DNA of 64,000 nucleotides from Streptococcus sp. 263_SSPC (lineage in GTDB: Bacteria; Bacillota; Bacilli; Lactobacillales; Aerococcaceae): positions 1 through 64,000 of the forward strand of contig NZ_JVNU01000029.1 of NCBI RefSeq assembly GCF_001071995.1. The letters run 5' to 3'. The position numbers and the translations under genes are program-made. The notes below the pieces were generated by a model. That model ran no database searches. It had not been told where the DNA came from and was given only the letters and a program-made list of their open reading frames with translations. This document shows positions 16,276-26,117 of the stretch, piece after piece (the stretch's first letter is position 1; each line of letters starts with the position of its first letter).

Positions 16276-17766
16276 TTACTTTGCGTTTTCTTTGGCCAAC
16301 TGTTCTGATTTAAGACGCACTTCTTCTCTGATTTCCGCAATACTTGCCAATTTTTGGTCGTATGTCTTTTGAGAGAGGTCGACTGGATATTGCTCTGGGT
16401 TCAAGATACGTTTGTATTCGTCCCATAGCGCTTCGATTTGCTCGTTTTTGTATGCTTTAATCTCTTGAAGTTTTGGCAATTCATACACTAATTTTCCGTT
16501 ATTGAAAATCGGTTGTAAAATTGGACGCGCAGTAAAGTCTTTCACTGTTTTATTGATATAAGTGTAGACTGGATGGAACATAAAGAGTTCGTCTAATTGA
16601 TCTGGACGTTCATCCCATAGCGCAATGTAGTCCCCTTCAGATTTTCCGTCCGAATTACGTGTAATACGCCATACTTGTTTCTTACCAGGTGTCGATACTT
16701 TTTCAGCGTTGTTTGAAATCTTCATTGTATCCACCATTACGCCGTTTTCATCTTCGATACTTACAAGCTTGTACACACAACCAAGTGCTGGTTGGTCATA
16801 CGCTGTAATTAAACGAGTACCGATTCCCCAAACGTCAATTTTAGCACCTTGCATCTTCAAGTTGAGGATTGTTTTTTCATCAAGGTCACTTGATGCGTAA
16901 ATTTTCGCTTTTGTAAATCCAGCTTCGTCTAATTGTTGACGAACTTTTTTCGACATATACGCCATGTCACCACTGTCGATACGAACACCTAAGAAATTAA
17001 TCTTGTCGCCGAATTCTTTGGCTACACGGATGGCATTTGGAACACCAGATTTCAAGATATCATACGTATCCACTAAGAACACGCAGTCACGGTGACTCTC
17101 AGCATAGGCTTTAAACGCTTCGTAGTCATCACGGTACGCTTGTACTAATGAGTGGGCATGTGTTCCAGAAACTGGAATGCCAAACATCTTGCCGGCACGA
17201 ACGTTACTTGTCGCATCACATCCACCGATGTACGCTGCACGTGTTCCCCAAATGGCCGCATCTAATTCTTGCGCACGACGAGTTCCGAATTCTAATACTG
17301 GATTGTCTCCTGAAACCATGCGTACACGGCTCGCTTTTGTTGCGATAAGTGTTTGGAAGTTGACGATATTTAATAAGGCAGTTTCAATTAATTGGCATTC
17401 CGCAAGCGTTCCTTCTACTTGCACAAGAGGTTCGTTCGCGAAAACGAGTTCCCCTTCTACTGCTGAACGGATGCTTCCTTTGAATTCAAAGTTTTCTAAG
17501 TATGTTAAGAATTCTTCTGGATAATGTCCAAGTCCACGTAAATAGTCAATATCCGTTTTTGAGAAACGTAATTGTTCAATGTAACGAACGATGCGTTCTA
17601 GTCCAGCAAAAATCGCATATCCATTTTCAAAAGGTAATTTTCTGAAATACGCTTCGAAAATGGCTTTTTTCTCATAAACGCCTGTTTCCCAGTAGGTTTT
17701 CATCATATTAATTTGGTATAGGTCTGTATGTAGTGTTAAACTATCATCATTGTAAATTGAGCTCAT
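16276..17766 (-). CDS. pncB: Nicotinate phosphoribosyltransferase
   Basis: 496 residues, the long Gram-positive form. It joins nicotinate to PRPP, using ATP, to give nicotinate mononucleotide. Visible family segments: [18 protein letters not shown] near the N-terminus, [15 protein letters not shown] (phosphate site), and [17 protein letters not shown]. Translation starts after AAAAAGGGG. It forms an operon with nadE. Absence of de novo NAD genes nearby fits a nicotinate-requiring host-associated bacterium, but that is inference. Confidence 0.94.
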   Translation of the reverse strand: MSSIYNDDSLTLHTDLYQINMMKTYWETGVYEKKAIFEAYFRKLPFENGYAIFAGLERIVRYIEQLRFSKTDIDYLRGLGHYPEEFLTYLENFEFKGSIRSAVEGELVFANEPLVQVEGTLAECQLIETALLNIVNFQTLIATKASRVRMVSGDNPVLEFGTRRAQELDAAIWGTRAAYIGGCDATSNVRAGKMFGIPVSGTHAHSLVQAYRDDYEAFKAYAESHRDCVFLVDTYDILKSGVPNAIRVAKEFGDKINFLGVRIDSGDMAYMSKKVRQQLDEAGFTKAKIYASSDLDEKTILNLKMQGAKIDVWGIGTRLITAYDQPALGCVYKLVSIEDENGVMVDTMKISNNAEKVSTPGKKQVWRITRNSDGKSEGDYIALWDERPDQLDELFMFHPVYTYINKTVKDFTARPILQPIFNNGKLVYELPKLQEIKAYKNEQIEALWDEYKRILNPEQYPVDLSQKTYDQKLASIAEIREEVRLKSEQLAKENAK

Positions 17767-17907
17767 CTGTCAATACCCCTTTTTTATTGTAGTTACCCCT
17801 TTATTTTACAACAGTTCAGTATTAATGTACACGGTTGGCGACTTGAGGACTGTTAAAACGCAAAAAAGGACAAGCCTTTTCAGCTTGCCCTATAAACGAT
17901 TCATCTA

Positions 17908-18728
17908 TTAAACGTCTAAGAAACCTTCGTGCGGAGTCATGTTAAAGTATTCCGCAATTTCTTGTAATTGCACATCTGTAATTTCTTGTAGGATTTTTCC
18001 GCCTTGAGCCCCTACTTGAGAGTAAATCATCGCAGCTTTCTCAATCACTTCGATTAACCCATATGTTTCATCCAAAGTATCGCCTGCCGCAAACAATCCA
18101 TGATGCGGCCAAATCACAGCTCGAAACTCAGCCATTTTCGCAGCCGTTGCTTCCCCAATGACGTTTGTTCCAGGTGTCATATAAGGAATCACACCAATCC
18201 CTTCTGGGAAAACCACAATCGATTCAGCCTGCATTTTCCAAAGAAGTCTTGATAAATGACGTTCGTCTAATGGTTGTGTGAAGCTTGACGCGATTAAGTT
18301 TGTTGGGTGGCAATGGAAGACCACTTTATGATTTGGATTCACTTTGAGTCGTTCGATGTGGCTCATTAAGTGACTCGCGAATTCTGAGGTTGGTTTTCCG
18401 CCATCTTCGAATCCCCATAGTAATTCTGCTTTTTGTCCGTCTTCTGAAATACGAACCAAGCCTAAATCAAGAAGCGGTTGGTTGATCACGTTTCTGAAGT
18501 AACGGCCTGTACCGGTTACTAAGTAATAGTAGCCCGCAAGTGTGGAAGCGTCGAATCCTAAGTCGAGGACACGTTTCACTTCTTTCACATCTTCATACGC
18601 TTCTTCTTCACTCGCTTCTAAGCGTACGGATACGTTCCCGCCATTACGTTCGTCCCAATAACGCAAGTACGATTCTTTTGTCAGTTCACATAATTTTTTA
18701 CCACTAGTGATTTAATAAATTTTGTCAT
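17908..18728 (-). pseudogene. rhaD: Rhamnulose-1-phosphate aldolase, frameshifted near the 5' end
   Basis: The bulk matches class II aldolase RhaD: WDERNGGN, zinc ligands HCHPTN and PHHGL, and a C-terminal KILQEITDVQLQEIAEYFN. The original start is the ATG at 18726-18728 (AAGGGAG upstream), which reads MTKFIKS, then drifts out of frame and stops after about 15 codons. The other frame resumes with SGKKLCELTKESYLRYWDERNGGN. A single missing C at about 18707 (CCT to CT) explains it: restored, the protein would read IKSPSGKKLCEL. A TTG at 18664-18666 could give a shortened product lacking the N-terminal helix. Either a real pseudogene or a sequencing error. Confidence 0.8.
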
Positions 18729-18742
18729 TTTTCAATTCTCCC

Positions 18743-18829
18743 TTAGTTTCTTTTTGATAACACTTGTTCTTCGTATGCTTTGACTTCATTATCCCATGCA
18801 AGTCCGACTGGAACACCATTATTTTTTAC
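18743..18829 (-). pseudogene. rhaA: C-terminal fragment of L-rhamnose isomerase
   Basis: 28 in-frame codons ending in TAA encode GVPVGLAWDNEVKAYEEQVL followed by SKRN. This resembles the C-terminus of RhaA (EVKxYEEEVLSKR). The open frame ends upstream at a stop codon, immediately next to the terminator of the neighbouring lipoprotein gene, so the rest of rhaA is missing. Stop and rhaD ribosome site are nearly contiguous, as expected for a former rhaA-rhaD operon. Family call is from memory. Confidence 0.55.
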
Positions 18830-18836
18830 CGTTTAG

Positions 18837-18880
18837 ACAAAATAAAGACCGGTAATCCTTTTTCAGCATTATCGGCCTTT
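18837..18880 (-). terminator. Terminator of the lipoprotein gene at 18890
   Basis: Minus strand: GGCCGATAAT and ATTACCGGTC pair, followed by TTTATTTT. It lies just before the rhaA fragment, marking the deletion junction region. Confidence 0.8.
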
Positions 18881-18889
18881 TCAGTTTAA

Positions 18890-19885
18890 TTATTCAAATT
18901 TTGTCTTATTTGCTTCGTTCGCCGGCTTCATATCGATTTGTAGAAGGTTCACTAAATTCTTATCATCGATAGTTTCATTGCCTTTGTCATCCACCTTAAT
19001 CGCTAAATAGTGTTCGTTTCTATCGTAATAATCCATTCCTTCTAAGTTGACATAGCCATCTCCTCTAAATCCAACGGCTGCTAAGCGGTAAATAAATTTA
19101 TACAAGAGCGCTTTTGTAAAGTCTGTTTGTCCCAGTTTTTGTACTTCTTCAACCAGTCCATCGAAGAAGGCTTTGTTATTTGTTTGATAGCTTGCTTGTA
19201 CTTCATATTGGTATAAGTCAACACGAGGTGCTTTTAATTTCAAATATACGGTATCGCCTTCAACCTTGTAATCTTCGAGCGTATAAGCTGCTGCTCTTCC
19301 TAAGGCATTCGTATTTACCTTTAAGTACATTGGAGCATAGACTTTAACGGGATACTTCACTCCTTGATACTCCACTTCCCCGTCATTAGTAAATGTTGGG
19401 CGTGCTTCCTTCAAGTAGTTCACCATGTAATCATTCCAAATACGAGTATAGAGTTCTTCTTGGCTTGAAGTCCCTGTTGCTTTTAGAAGCACGTCAAAGT
19501 TTTCTTGATTTACAAATACTGCATCCACAAGTTTTAAAGCTTCTAGAACTTTCTTATCAGTAATGCTCTTCTTCTTTTCATTCAAGGTCTCTACTGCTTT
19601 TTTGACACCCTCCAGGTTCATCGTAACTGTTTTTCCGCTATTTGATTCAACATACGTTTGTTCGTATTTCGTCATTGGTGCGATCTTTGCATTCCAGTCA
19701 AATGATGCTGCTGGATTTTTAGCATCCGTTTTTGTATTAGAAGCTACCTGTGTTGTTACTTCACTTGTTGCTTCTGTTGTTTCCTTTGCTACTTCTGATG
19801 TTGATTTAGACTGAGAGCATCCCGCTACTACTAGTGATAGAACGGCCACACTCCCTGCTAAAAATCGTTTGGCATTTTTATTCAT
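18890..19885 (-). CDS. Lipoprotein of unknown function, paralogue A
   Basis: 331 residues. Signal peptide with lipobox VVAGC, a Thr/Ser/Glu-rich linker (about 25-60), then a globular part. It shares with its neighbour at 20030-21061 the blocks LYTRIWND, ARPTFTND, KVEGDTVYLK, TNNKAFFD and AIKVDDKGN, so the two are tandem duplicates. I recognise no enzyme motif. The folded part might be a DUF4352/DUF5105-like extracellular domain, but that is a guess. Each gene has its own terminator, so they are probably expressed separately. Confidence 0.8.
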   Translation of the reverse strand: MNKNAKRFLAGSVAVLSLVVAGCSQSKSTSEVAKETTEATSEVTTQVASNTKTDAKNPAASFDWNAKIAPMTKYEQTYVESNSGKTVTMNLEGVKKAVETLNEKKKSITDKKVLEALKLVDAVFVNQENFDVLLKATGTSSQEELYTRIWNDYMVNYLKEARPTFTNDGEVEYQGVKYPVKVYAPMYLKVNTNALGRAAAYTLEDYKVEGDTVYLKLKAPRVDLYQYEVQASYQTNNKAFFDGLVEEVQKLGQTDFTKALLYKFIYRLAAVGFRGDGYVNLEGMDYYDRNEHYLAIKVDDKGNETIDDKNLVNLLQIDMKPANEANKTKFE

Positions 19886-19983
19886 AAACTGCCCCTCTCA
19901 ATCTTCATAGATTTTGTTATTCACGATATACTTGTAGTAAGTATAACATAGTTCCATCTTTCTATAAAATTCCTCTAAACTCC

Positions 19984-20018
19984 AACAAAGAACCAGCCAC
20001 CAATTGGGTAGCTGGCTA
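19984..20018 (-). terminator. Terminator of the lipoprotein gene at 20030
   Basis: Minus strand: GCCAGCTACC, loop AATT, GGTGGCTGG, then TTCTTTG. It separates the two paralogous lipoprotein genes. Confidence 0.75.
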
Positions 20019-20029
20019 ACATGAAATTG

Positions 20030-21061
20030 TTAACGTGTTGACTTGAATCGGGATTTATTTGCCTCGTTTGCATTATCAGCATAGATTTGTAATAAAGCCA
20101 CCAAATTATTCATATCTATACTCTTATTCCCATTGTCATCTACTTTAATCGCTACAATATATCTGCTTTGGTCTAAATATTCTTTATCACCTTTTGTGCC
20201 AAAGGAACCATCTCCTTTAAATTCCAGAGATCCTAAACTATATAAAAATCTCAACAATAAATTTTTACTATAATCTGTTTTCACAATTTTTGCAGACAAT
20301 TCCTTGAGGGCATCAAAGAAGGCTTGATTATTCGTTTGATGCTTGATTAATAGATTCTCTACTCCTTCATCCTTAATTGGCGCTCTATACTTGAGGTACA
20401 CCGTATCTCCCTCTACACCATAACTTTCTAAAGTATAAGCACCAGCCTGCCCCAGCGAATTCACATCAACTTTTAATTTCATCGGGCCATAGTCCTTAAT
20501 TGCATAAGTGACACCCGCATATTCATACGTAGCATCATTAGTAAATTCTGGTCTAGCTGATTTGAGGAACGATATCATAAAATCATTCCAAATCTTCGTA
20601 TAAAGTTCCTTTTGGCTCGATACTCCTGCAGCCTTTAAGAGCTCTCCAATATTTCCCTGGTCTATAAATACAGCGTCGAGTAATTTCAATGCTTCAAGAA
20701 CTTTTGGCTCAGTGATTTTACTTTTCATCTGTTTTAGCTCCGAAACCGCATTTGCTAGAGAGGCCGATTTCATTTTTACTCTATTCCCATCATAATCGAT
20801 GTATTCTTTTTCAAAATTCTTTAGTGGAGCGACTGTTGCTTCCCAGTTAAATGTTTCAGATGGTTGCGTACCGTCTGTTTTATAATTGCTGACATCTTGT
20901 GCTGTCGCTTGTGTCGTCACTTGAGTGGTCTCTTCTGTTGAAGCTTCAGCAGTTGTAACTTGTGTCGTTTCACTATCTTTTTTTTCAGTAGAGCACCCTG
21001 CTACTACCAATGACAATAGTGCTACACTTCCTAGTAAAAAACGTTTCGTTTCTTTATTCAT
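20030..21061 (-). CDS. Lipoprotein of unknown function, paralogue B
   Basis: 343 residues. Lipobox VVAGC, then a Thr/Gln/Glu-rich linker (about 25-65) longer than in paralogue A. The globular part is collinear with the gene at 18890-19885: LYTKIWND, ARPEFTND, GVEGDTVYLK, TNNQAFFD, AIKVDDNGN. Sequence divergence is spread over the whole domain, so the duplication is not recent. No catalytic residues could be assigned. It is probably surface exposed. Confidence 0.8.
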   Translation of the reverse strand: MNKETKRFLLGSVALLSLVVAGCSTEKKDSETTQVTTAEASTEETTQVTTQATAQDVSNYKTDGTQPSETFNWEATVAPLKNFEKEYIDYDGNRVKMKSASLANAVSELKQMKSKITEPKVLEALKLLDAVFIDQGNIGELLKAAGVSSQKELYTKIWNDFMISFLKSARPEFTNDATYEYAGVTYAIKDYGPMKLKVDVNSLGQAGAYTLESYGVEGDTVYLKYRAPIKDEGVENLLIKHQTNNQAFFDALKELSAKIVKTDYSKNLLLRFLYSLGSLEFKGDGSFGTKGDKEYLDQSRYIVAIKVDDNGNKSIDMNNLVALLQIYADNANEANKSRFKSTR

Positions 21062-21164
21062 TGTCTTTTCCCTCTTACTTTGAAAAATATTGTGCGTTCA
21101 ATTACCATTTGTAATATAAATGTATTATATCATTTTATTTCCTCATTCGCAATATTTAATGCGA

Positions 21165-21200
21165 AACTAAAAGAGCCACTCACAATCGTAAGTGACTCAT
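21165..21200 (-). terminator. Terminator of the phosphohexomutase gene
   Basis: Minus strand: GAGTCACTTAC, loop GATT, GTGAGTGGCTC, then TTTTAGTTT, directly after the stop at 21205. Confidence 0.8.
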
Positions 21201-21204
21201 TTCA

Positions 21205-22920
21205 TTATTTTTGTAATTTTTCTAAGTCGGCTTGTAAGGCTGCTACTTTTTCTTTTGCAGCTTCTTCACTATCCGCTTTTGCACCGATGTAGAACTTAAT
21301 TTTTGGTTCTGTGCCACTTGGACGAACCGCAATCCATGATTCATCTTCTAAAATATATTTCAATACATTTGAAGTTGGAAGTCCGATTTCAGAAACGACT
21401 CCGTTCGCATCTTTTTGCTCATTCACTGCGAAGTCTTGCGCTAACGCTACTTTCAATCCTCCAAAGCTTGTTGGAACTGAAGAGCGTAAGCCATCTAATA
21501 AAGCTTTAATCTTTTGTGGACCTTCTAAACCAGCTACTGTTACAGAAATTGTTTTTTCTAAGAAGTACCCGTGTTTTGCGTATAACGCTTGAAGACCATC
21601 ATATAAAGTCTTACCTTCATTCTTGAAGTGTGCGGCTACTTCTGTGAGTAATAACACTGCTTGAACGGCATCTTTATCACGGACGAATGATTTCACAAGG
21701 TAGCCATAACTTTCTTCGAAACCGAACATGAACGTATGATCTCCTGTTTCTTCGTCATGTTGGATTTGTTCTGCAATGAATTTGAATCCTGTTAACACAT
21801 TCATCATTTCAGCGCCATAACTTTGAGCGACTGCTGTTGGAAGTTCACTACTTACGATTGATTTTACAACAAGCGCATTACTTGGAAGAGTTCCTGCTTG
21901 TTGGTGAGCGTATAATAAGTAATCAACTAAGATAGCCGCAATTTGGTTCCCTGTAATCACTTGGTAGCTTCCATCTGGTAAGCGTACGGCTGCACCCATA
22001 CGGTCCGCATCCGGGTCAGTGGCTAATAATACATCAGCGCCCACTTTTTTCCCTAATTCTACCGCATATTCAAATGCACCCGCTTCTTCAGGGTTTGGAG
22101 ATTTAACTGTTGAGAAATCTCCATCTGGCATTGCTTGTTCTTCAACAACGTGCAAGCCTTTGAAGTTTGCTTGTTCTAATGCTTTTTCAACAAGCATTAA
22201 ACCTGTACCGTGTAATGGTGTATAAACGACTGATAATCCTTCCACATCGCTAAGAAGTTTTGGATTTACAGAGACTGTTTTGATTTCTTTCAAGTACGCA
22301 TCATCGACGTCTTTTCCGATAATCGTTACAAGTCCTGATGCTTCTAATGCTTCATCATCTAACACTTTAAGTTCAAGCGGATTAACTACTTGACGCACAT
22401 ATGCCGTTAAAGCATCCGCATCTTTTGGAGGCATTTGACCGCCGTCTTCACCATATACTTTATATCCGTTGTAAGCTGCTGGGTTATGACTAGCTGTAAT
22501 CATAATTCCGGCAAATGTATGCAAGTGACGTACTGCAAATGATAATTCTGGTGTTGGACGTAAGCTTTCAAATACATACGAAGCAATCCCATGAGTTGCT
22601 AAAGTACGTGCAGACTCCATTGCGAATTCTGGTGAAAAATGACGTGAATCGTAAGCAATCGCTACCCCACGTTTTTTCGCTTCTTCCCCGTAACTTTCAA
22701 TTAAGCGTGATAATCCTTCAGTTGCCTGACGCACTGTGTAAGTGTTCATTCTATTAATCCCAGGTCCCACAATTCCACGCATTCCCGCAGTACCAAACTC
22801 TAATGGTGTATAGAAGGCTTCCTCTTTTTGTGTGTCATCCATTGATTGTAATTGCACTTTTAATCCTTCTTCAAGTGCCTCAAAAGATTCCCATAATTTT
22901 GCTGTTTCTTTCCAACTCAT
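21205..22920 (-). CDS. Phosphoglucomutase/phosphomannomutase
   Basis: 571 residues, the PgcA-type long alpha-D-phosphohexomutase that interconverts glucose-1- and glucose-6-phosphate. Four-domain layout with GTAGMRG near residue 45, the phosphoserine loop ITASHNPAAYNGYK (about 138), the Mg2+ loop ATDPDADRMG (about 300), the sugar-specificity loop GFEESYGY, and the C-terminal phosphate loop RPSGTEPKIKFY. Glucose-1-phosphate feeds wall polymer and capsule precursors. A single gene with its own promoter and terminator. pgcA is a possible symbol, but specificity cannot be read from sequence. Confidence 0.92.
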   Translation of the reverse strand: MSWKETAKLWESFEALEEGLKVQLQSMDDTQKEEAFYTPLEFGTAGMRGIVGPGINRMNTYTVRQATEGLSRLIESYGEEAKKRGVAIAYDSRHFSPEFAMESARTLATHGIASYVFESLRPTPELSFAVRHLHTFAGIMITASHNPAAYNGYKVYGEDGGQMPPKDADALTAYVRQVVNPLELKVLDDEALEASGLVTIIGKDVDDAYLKEIKTVSVNPKLLSDVEGLSVVYTPLHGTGLMLVEKALEQANFKGLHVVEEQAMPDGDFSTVKSPNPEEAGAFEYAVELGKKVGADVLLATDPDADRMGAAVRLPDGSYQVITGNQIAAILVDYLLYAHQQAGTLPSNALVVKSIVSSELPTAVAQSYGAEMMNVLTGFKFIAEQIQHDEETGDHTFMFGFEESYGYLVKSFVRDKDAVQAVLLLTEVAAHFKNEGKTLYDGLQALYAKHGYFLEKTISVTVAGLEGPQKIKALLDGLRSSVPTSFGGLKVALAQDFAVNEQKDANGVVSEIGLPTSNVLKYILEDESWIAVRPSGTEPKIKFYIGAKADSEEAAKEKVAALQADLEKLQK

Positions 22921-22966
22921 TTGTATTCGTCTCCTTCTACTGAGTAATAATGTCTTATGTTCTTTT

Positions 22967-22995
22967 ATTATCTACGATTTTCCGAATAGTTTCAA
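22967..22995 (-). promoter_or_regulatory. Sigma-A promoter of the phosphohexomutase gene
   Basis: Minus strand: TTGAAA (22990-22995), 17-bp spacer, GATAAT (22967-22972), about 46 bases before the start codon. Confidence 0.75.
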
Positions 22996-23007
22996 CCTCT
23001 TTGTGAA

Positions 23008-23940
23008 CTAAAAATCAAGATTTTGAACTTCGAAGCCGTATTCCTGAATATGTGTTTTTAGCATATGCAAGAATCGCCCTGCTTCTTTGGATAATTTGCG
23101 TTGATCGTGTTGCAAAATTCCGAGTTCCATTGTATCTTCTACGTCCAGCGGCACCGCAACAATCTTATCATCATTTAGCTTACTACTAATAATCCCTGAA
23201 CTGATGGTGTATCCATTTAGGCCAATCATTAGGTTAAAGATGGTCGCACGGTCACTTACCTTAATACTCTTCTTATGCTCCATCGTGCTGAGGATTTCCT
23301 CTGAGAAGTAGAATGAGTTTTCTTCCCCTTGCTCATAAGATAAGTAAGGGTAGTCTTCTAACTCTTCTAATGTGATACTCTTCTTCTCTGCTAATGGATT
23401 TTGTGTGCTTAAGAACACGTGTGGTTTCGCTGTAAAGAGTGGTGTAAATACTAAGTCTTTCTCCTTGAATAATTTTTCCATCACTTTGCGGTTGAAATCA
23501 TTCAAATACAAGACACCAATCTCACTCTTATAGTTCGTGATGTCTTCTAAAATGTTTTGAGTCTCCGTTTCACGAAGCGTGAATTGATATTCGTCTCCTG
23601 CTTCCTTTTGAATAAAATCGACAAAGGCATGCACCACAAACGCATAGTGTTGCGCGGATACGGAGAATGTCCGTTTCCGTTTTGTTTGTCGTTTATATTT
23701 TTCTTCCATCAAATTGACTTGGTCTAACACTTGGCGAGCATAAACTAAAAACTCACGCCCTTCTCCCGTCAATGTAATTCCAGTATTCCCCCGTTGAAAG
23801 AGGGTGATATCCATTTCTAATTCCAACTCACGAATGGCCTTTGATAAACTTGGTTGGCTGACATATAAGTCTTTTGAGGCTTCATTCATAGAGCCTTTTT
23901 CAACGATTTTCTCGAAATAAATTAATTGTTGAATTCTCAT
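23008..23940 (-). CDS. LysR-family transcriptional regulator
   Basis: 310 residues. N-terminal winged HTH (MRIQQLIYFEKIVEKGSMNEASKDLYVSQPSLSKAI) and a C-terminal periplasmic-binding-like effector domain from about residue 90. The start at 23938-23940 has AGGGAG eight bases upstream; a longer in-frame reading overlaps the preceding terminator and is rejected. It follows the EIIC_2 gene in the same direction but behind a terminator, so it could control that unit or an unlinked target. Together with the LysR gene at 26166 it brackets the panE-EIIC_2 pair. Confidence 0.88.
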   Translation of the reverse strand: MRIQQLIYFEKIVEKGSMNEASKDLYVSQPSLSKAIRELELEMDITLFQRGNTGITLTGEGREFLVYARQVLDQVNLMEEKYKRQTKRKRTFSVSAQHYAFVVHAFVDFIQKEAGDEYQFTLRETETQNILEDITNYKSEIGVLYLNDFNRKVMEKLFKEKDLVFTPLFTAKPHVFLSTQNPLAEKKSITLEELEDYPYLSYEQGEENSFYFSEEILSTMEHKKSIKVSDRATIFNLMIGLNGYTISSGIISSKLNDDKIVAVPLDVEDTMELGILQHDQRKLSKEAGRFLHMLKTHIQEYGFEVQNLDF

Positions 23941-23986
23941 CCGACCACTCCCTTCTATTACGTTTATTGTACCATCTTCCTGCAAA

Positions 23987-24027
23987 AATAAAAATAAACT
24001 CCTCCATGCAATTTGCATGAAGGAGTC
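23987..24027 (-). terminator. Terminator of the panE-like/EIIC_2 operon
   Basis: Minus strand: ACTCCTTCATGC, loop AAATT, GCATGGAGGAGT, then TTATTTTTATTTTT. Confidence 0.85.
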
Positions 24028-24042
24028 GATAGGAATTTGTGC

Positions 24043-25092
24043 TTATTCTTGGAATTTGAATACGACAGAAGAATCGTATAATTTAAGAACTTTTTCAAAT
24101 AAAATTTTGCTTGCAATCGCTGCTGCAATTGGAACAACGAACCATACAATAGCTGCTAAGGCAACGTTCAATCCAGCATCGATAGAAGCTAACGGTCCTA
24201 CCAATCCTACGATACCGAACCCTGCAGATTGTGGAGTACCACTTACTGAGAATAGCGCTACTGGAATCGCTGAAAGAATCGCTGTTGATAAACATGGAAT
24301 CAAGATTACTGGATATTTGAATAAGTTAGGCATCATCAATTTCATAGCTCCAAGAGCGATGGCTAATGTTACCCCTGATTTATTGACTTTCCATGAGTGA
24401 ACCACTAATGCTACGGCTGTTGCAGCAACCCCCATAGCAGCGGCCCCGGCAGATACACCGTTTAATTGAATTGCTAAACCAATCGCTACAGTTGAGATTG
24501 GCGAAATGATTAATGTTGCGAATGAGCAGCAGATTAAGATTGACATCAAGATTGGTTGTAATGTTGTGAACTCGTTGATGACTTGACCAATGGCTGCTGT
24601 AATCATTTTAACGTATGGTAATAATAGCAATCCGATAAAGGCAGAACCCACACCAACAACGATTGGCATTGCTACAACGGCAGTTGAACCAAATTTATCT
24701 TTGATCAGCATTAACATTCCCACAGCGATACCAGCAGTGACCATTGTATTAATCAAGTCCCCTGTTCCAGCACCGACATATTTTTGAAGTTCTGCATTAT
24801 ACGTCACTACCCCACTTGCTACGAAGCAGGCCCCTGCAACAACCATCATCGGCATTGGTTTAAATCCGAATTGTAATGCAATTAAGCCCCCGATAATCAG
24901 TGGAGTTGCTAATTGGAAAATAACCGCGATTTGCGTAATGGTTACTGCGATTGGATATTGACTAAAATGTTTTAAAATTGCTGAAAGAACGGCATTTGGA
25001 ATCAGTCCGACGATAACCCCTAGGGCTGTCCCTGCTAAGATTTTATTGATAAAAACTGAAGCCGTCATTTTTTGTTTTGCTTGTGCTTCCAT
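24043..25092 (-). CDS. PTS EIIC_2-family membrane protein
   Basis: 349 residues with about ten hydrophobic segments and many small residues, resembling the PTS_EIIC_2 family (Pfam PF13303), membrane proteins related to PTS IIC components but found without EIIA or EIIB domains. Conserved-looking stretches include AGTALGVIVGLIPNAVL and GTPQSAGFGIVGLVGP. There is no cytoplasmic EIIB or EIIA domain and none encoded nearby, so phosphotransfer is doubtful. It lies 25 bases after the panE-like gene in one operon. A transporter for a pantoate- or ketoacid-type compound is an inference from that linkage. Confidence 0.75.
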   Translation of the reverse strand: MEAQAKQKMTASVFINKILAGTALGVIVGLIPNAVLSAILKHFSQYPIAVTITQIAVIFQLATPLIIGGLIALQFGFKPMPMMVVAGACFVASGVVTYNAELQKYVGAGTGDLINTMVTAGIAVGMLMLIKDKFGSTAVVAMPIVVGVGSAFIGLLLLPYVKMITAAIGQVINEFTTLQPILMSILICCSFATLIISPISTVAIGLAIQLNGVSAGAAAMGVAATAVALVVHSWKVNKSGVTLAIALGAMKLMMPNLFKYPVILIPCLSTAILSAIPVALFSVSGTPQSAGFGIVGLVGPLASIDAGLNVALAAIVWFVVPIAAAIASKILFEKVLKLYDSSVVFKFQE

Positions 25093-25116
25093 AGTTTTGT
25101 CCCCCTCTAATCTGAG

Positions 25117-26067
25117 CTATTTAGCTCCAAGAATTTGTTCTTTACAATGAACCAATGCTGTTAAAAACTCACAATATGGTGTTGGAACGCCATATTTTTG
25201 TCCTTTACGCACCACCGCTCCGTTGATGTAGTCGATTTCTGTTAAACGATTATTTTCAATTAAGTCTTGATACATCGATGGGTGATGAAGCCCAATTGTT
25301 TCACGATTATAACAATTCGTTTCGATGAAATCTACAATTTCTGAAACATTTAACAGAATGTTTTCACTTTTCGCAACTTCTGAAAATTCTTTCACGATAT
25401 TTTCAACAATCAAGTGTGCAGTCGTTGTAGAACCAAATTCATACATATTACTCATCAAGATGGTGCAGAGTCCATTCATCGTTCCATTTACACATGCTTT
25501 CTTATAAATGGCGAATAGAATATTCTCAGAGTAAGATGCATTTAAACCACCGCTGTTCAACACCTCAACGATTTCTTCGGCATTGGCTTTTGCCTCTGGT
25601 GTATCCACCAAGTTCTTCATGGCTACCGTTCCGCTACCGAAGAGTTTCACGCGACCAGGACCTTCCATTCCAGCCGTCCACATCGTGTTCCCAATAAAGA
25701 TATCTTCTTTTGGAACAAATTGTTCAATCACTTCTTCATGTCCAATACCATTGAGTAAGCAAAGTACTTTTGTTTCATCATGAATCACTGGTTTCAAATC
25801 TGTTAACATGCTTTCTAATTGCATCGCTTTTGTAAATAAAATGATTAGGTCACTTGTCATCTCTTCTGTGACTTCACTTTGGAGCACCGCTGGTAATTTT
25901 ACAACGATTTCTTCTCCATTATAGTTTGCCTTTAATCCTTCTTTTTGAATGGCATCCACATGATCTTTCCATCCATCGACTAGGAGCACTTCATGCCCTG
26001 CTTGATGGAGCATTAATCCAAAGCGACTTCCCATGGCGCCAGCACCTGCGATTGTAATTTTCATCAT
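25117..26067 (-). CDS. 2-Dehydropantoate 2-reductase-like protein
   Basis: 316 residues of the PanE/ApbA family. An N-terminal Rossmann fold with GAGAMGSRFG (about residues 7-16) binds NADP(H), and a C-terminal helical domain carries the family Lys in YKKACVNGTMN (about residue 190). The family reduces ketopantoate to pantoate, but many paralogues act on other 2-keto acids. Two ATG codons follow GGAGGAATT; either could start. It is divergent from the LysR gene at 26166, with a palindrome between them, and is cotranscribed with the EIIC_2 gene. A panBCD set is not visible, so the physiological role is open. Confidence 0.85.
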   Translation of the reverse strand: MMKITIAGAGAMGSRFGLMLHQAGHEVLLVDGWKDHVDAIQKEGLKANYNGEEIVVKLPAVLQSEVTEEMTSDLIILFTKAMQLESMLTDLKPVIHDETKVLCLLNGIGHEEVIEQFVPKEDIFIGNTMWTAGMEGPGRVKLFGSGTVAMKNLVDTPEAKANAEEIVEVLNSGGLNASYSENILFAIYKKACVNGTMNGLCTILMSNMYEFGSTTTAHLIVENIVKEFSEVAKSENILLNVSEIVDFIETNCYNRETIGLHHPSMYQDLIENNRLTEIDYINGAVVRKGQKYGVPTPYCEFLTALVHCKEQILGAK

Positions 26068-26117
26068 AATTCCTCCTTTATGTTTTCAAAACCTTATTGT
26101 TTCCGTCTTTATTCTTT

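Noticed and set aside
24017-24400. Plus-strand ORF of 127 codons opposite the EIIC_2 gene
   Set aside because: Antisense to a strongly supported membrane protein; its Ala/Asn-rich composition is a mirror of that gene.
24043-25092. Complete PTS sugar permease
   Set aside because: No EIIA or EIIB domain is fused or adjacent, so a canonical phosphotransferase system is not supported.
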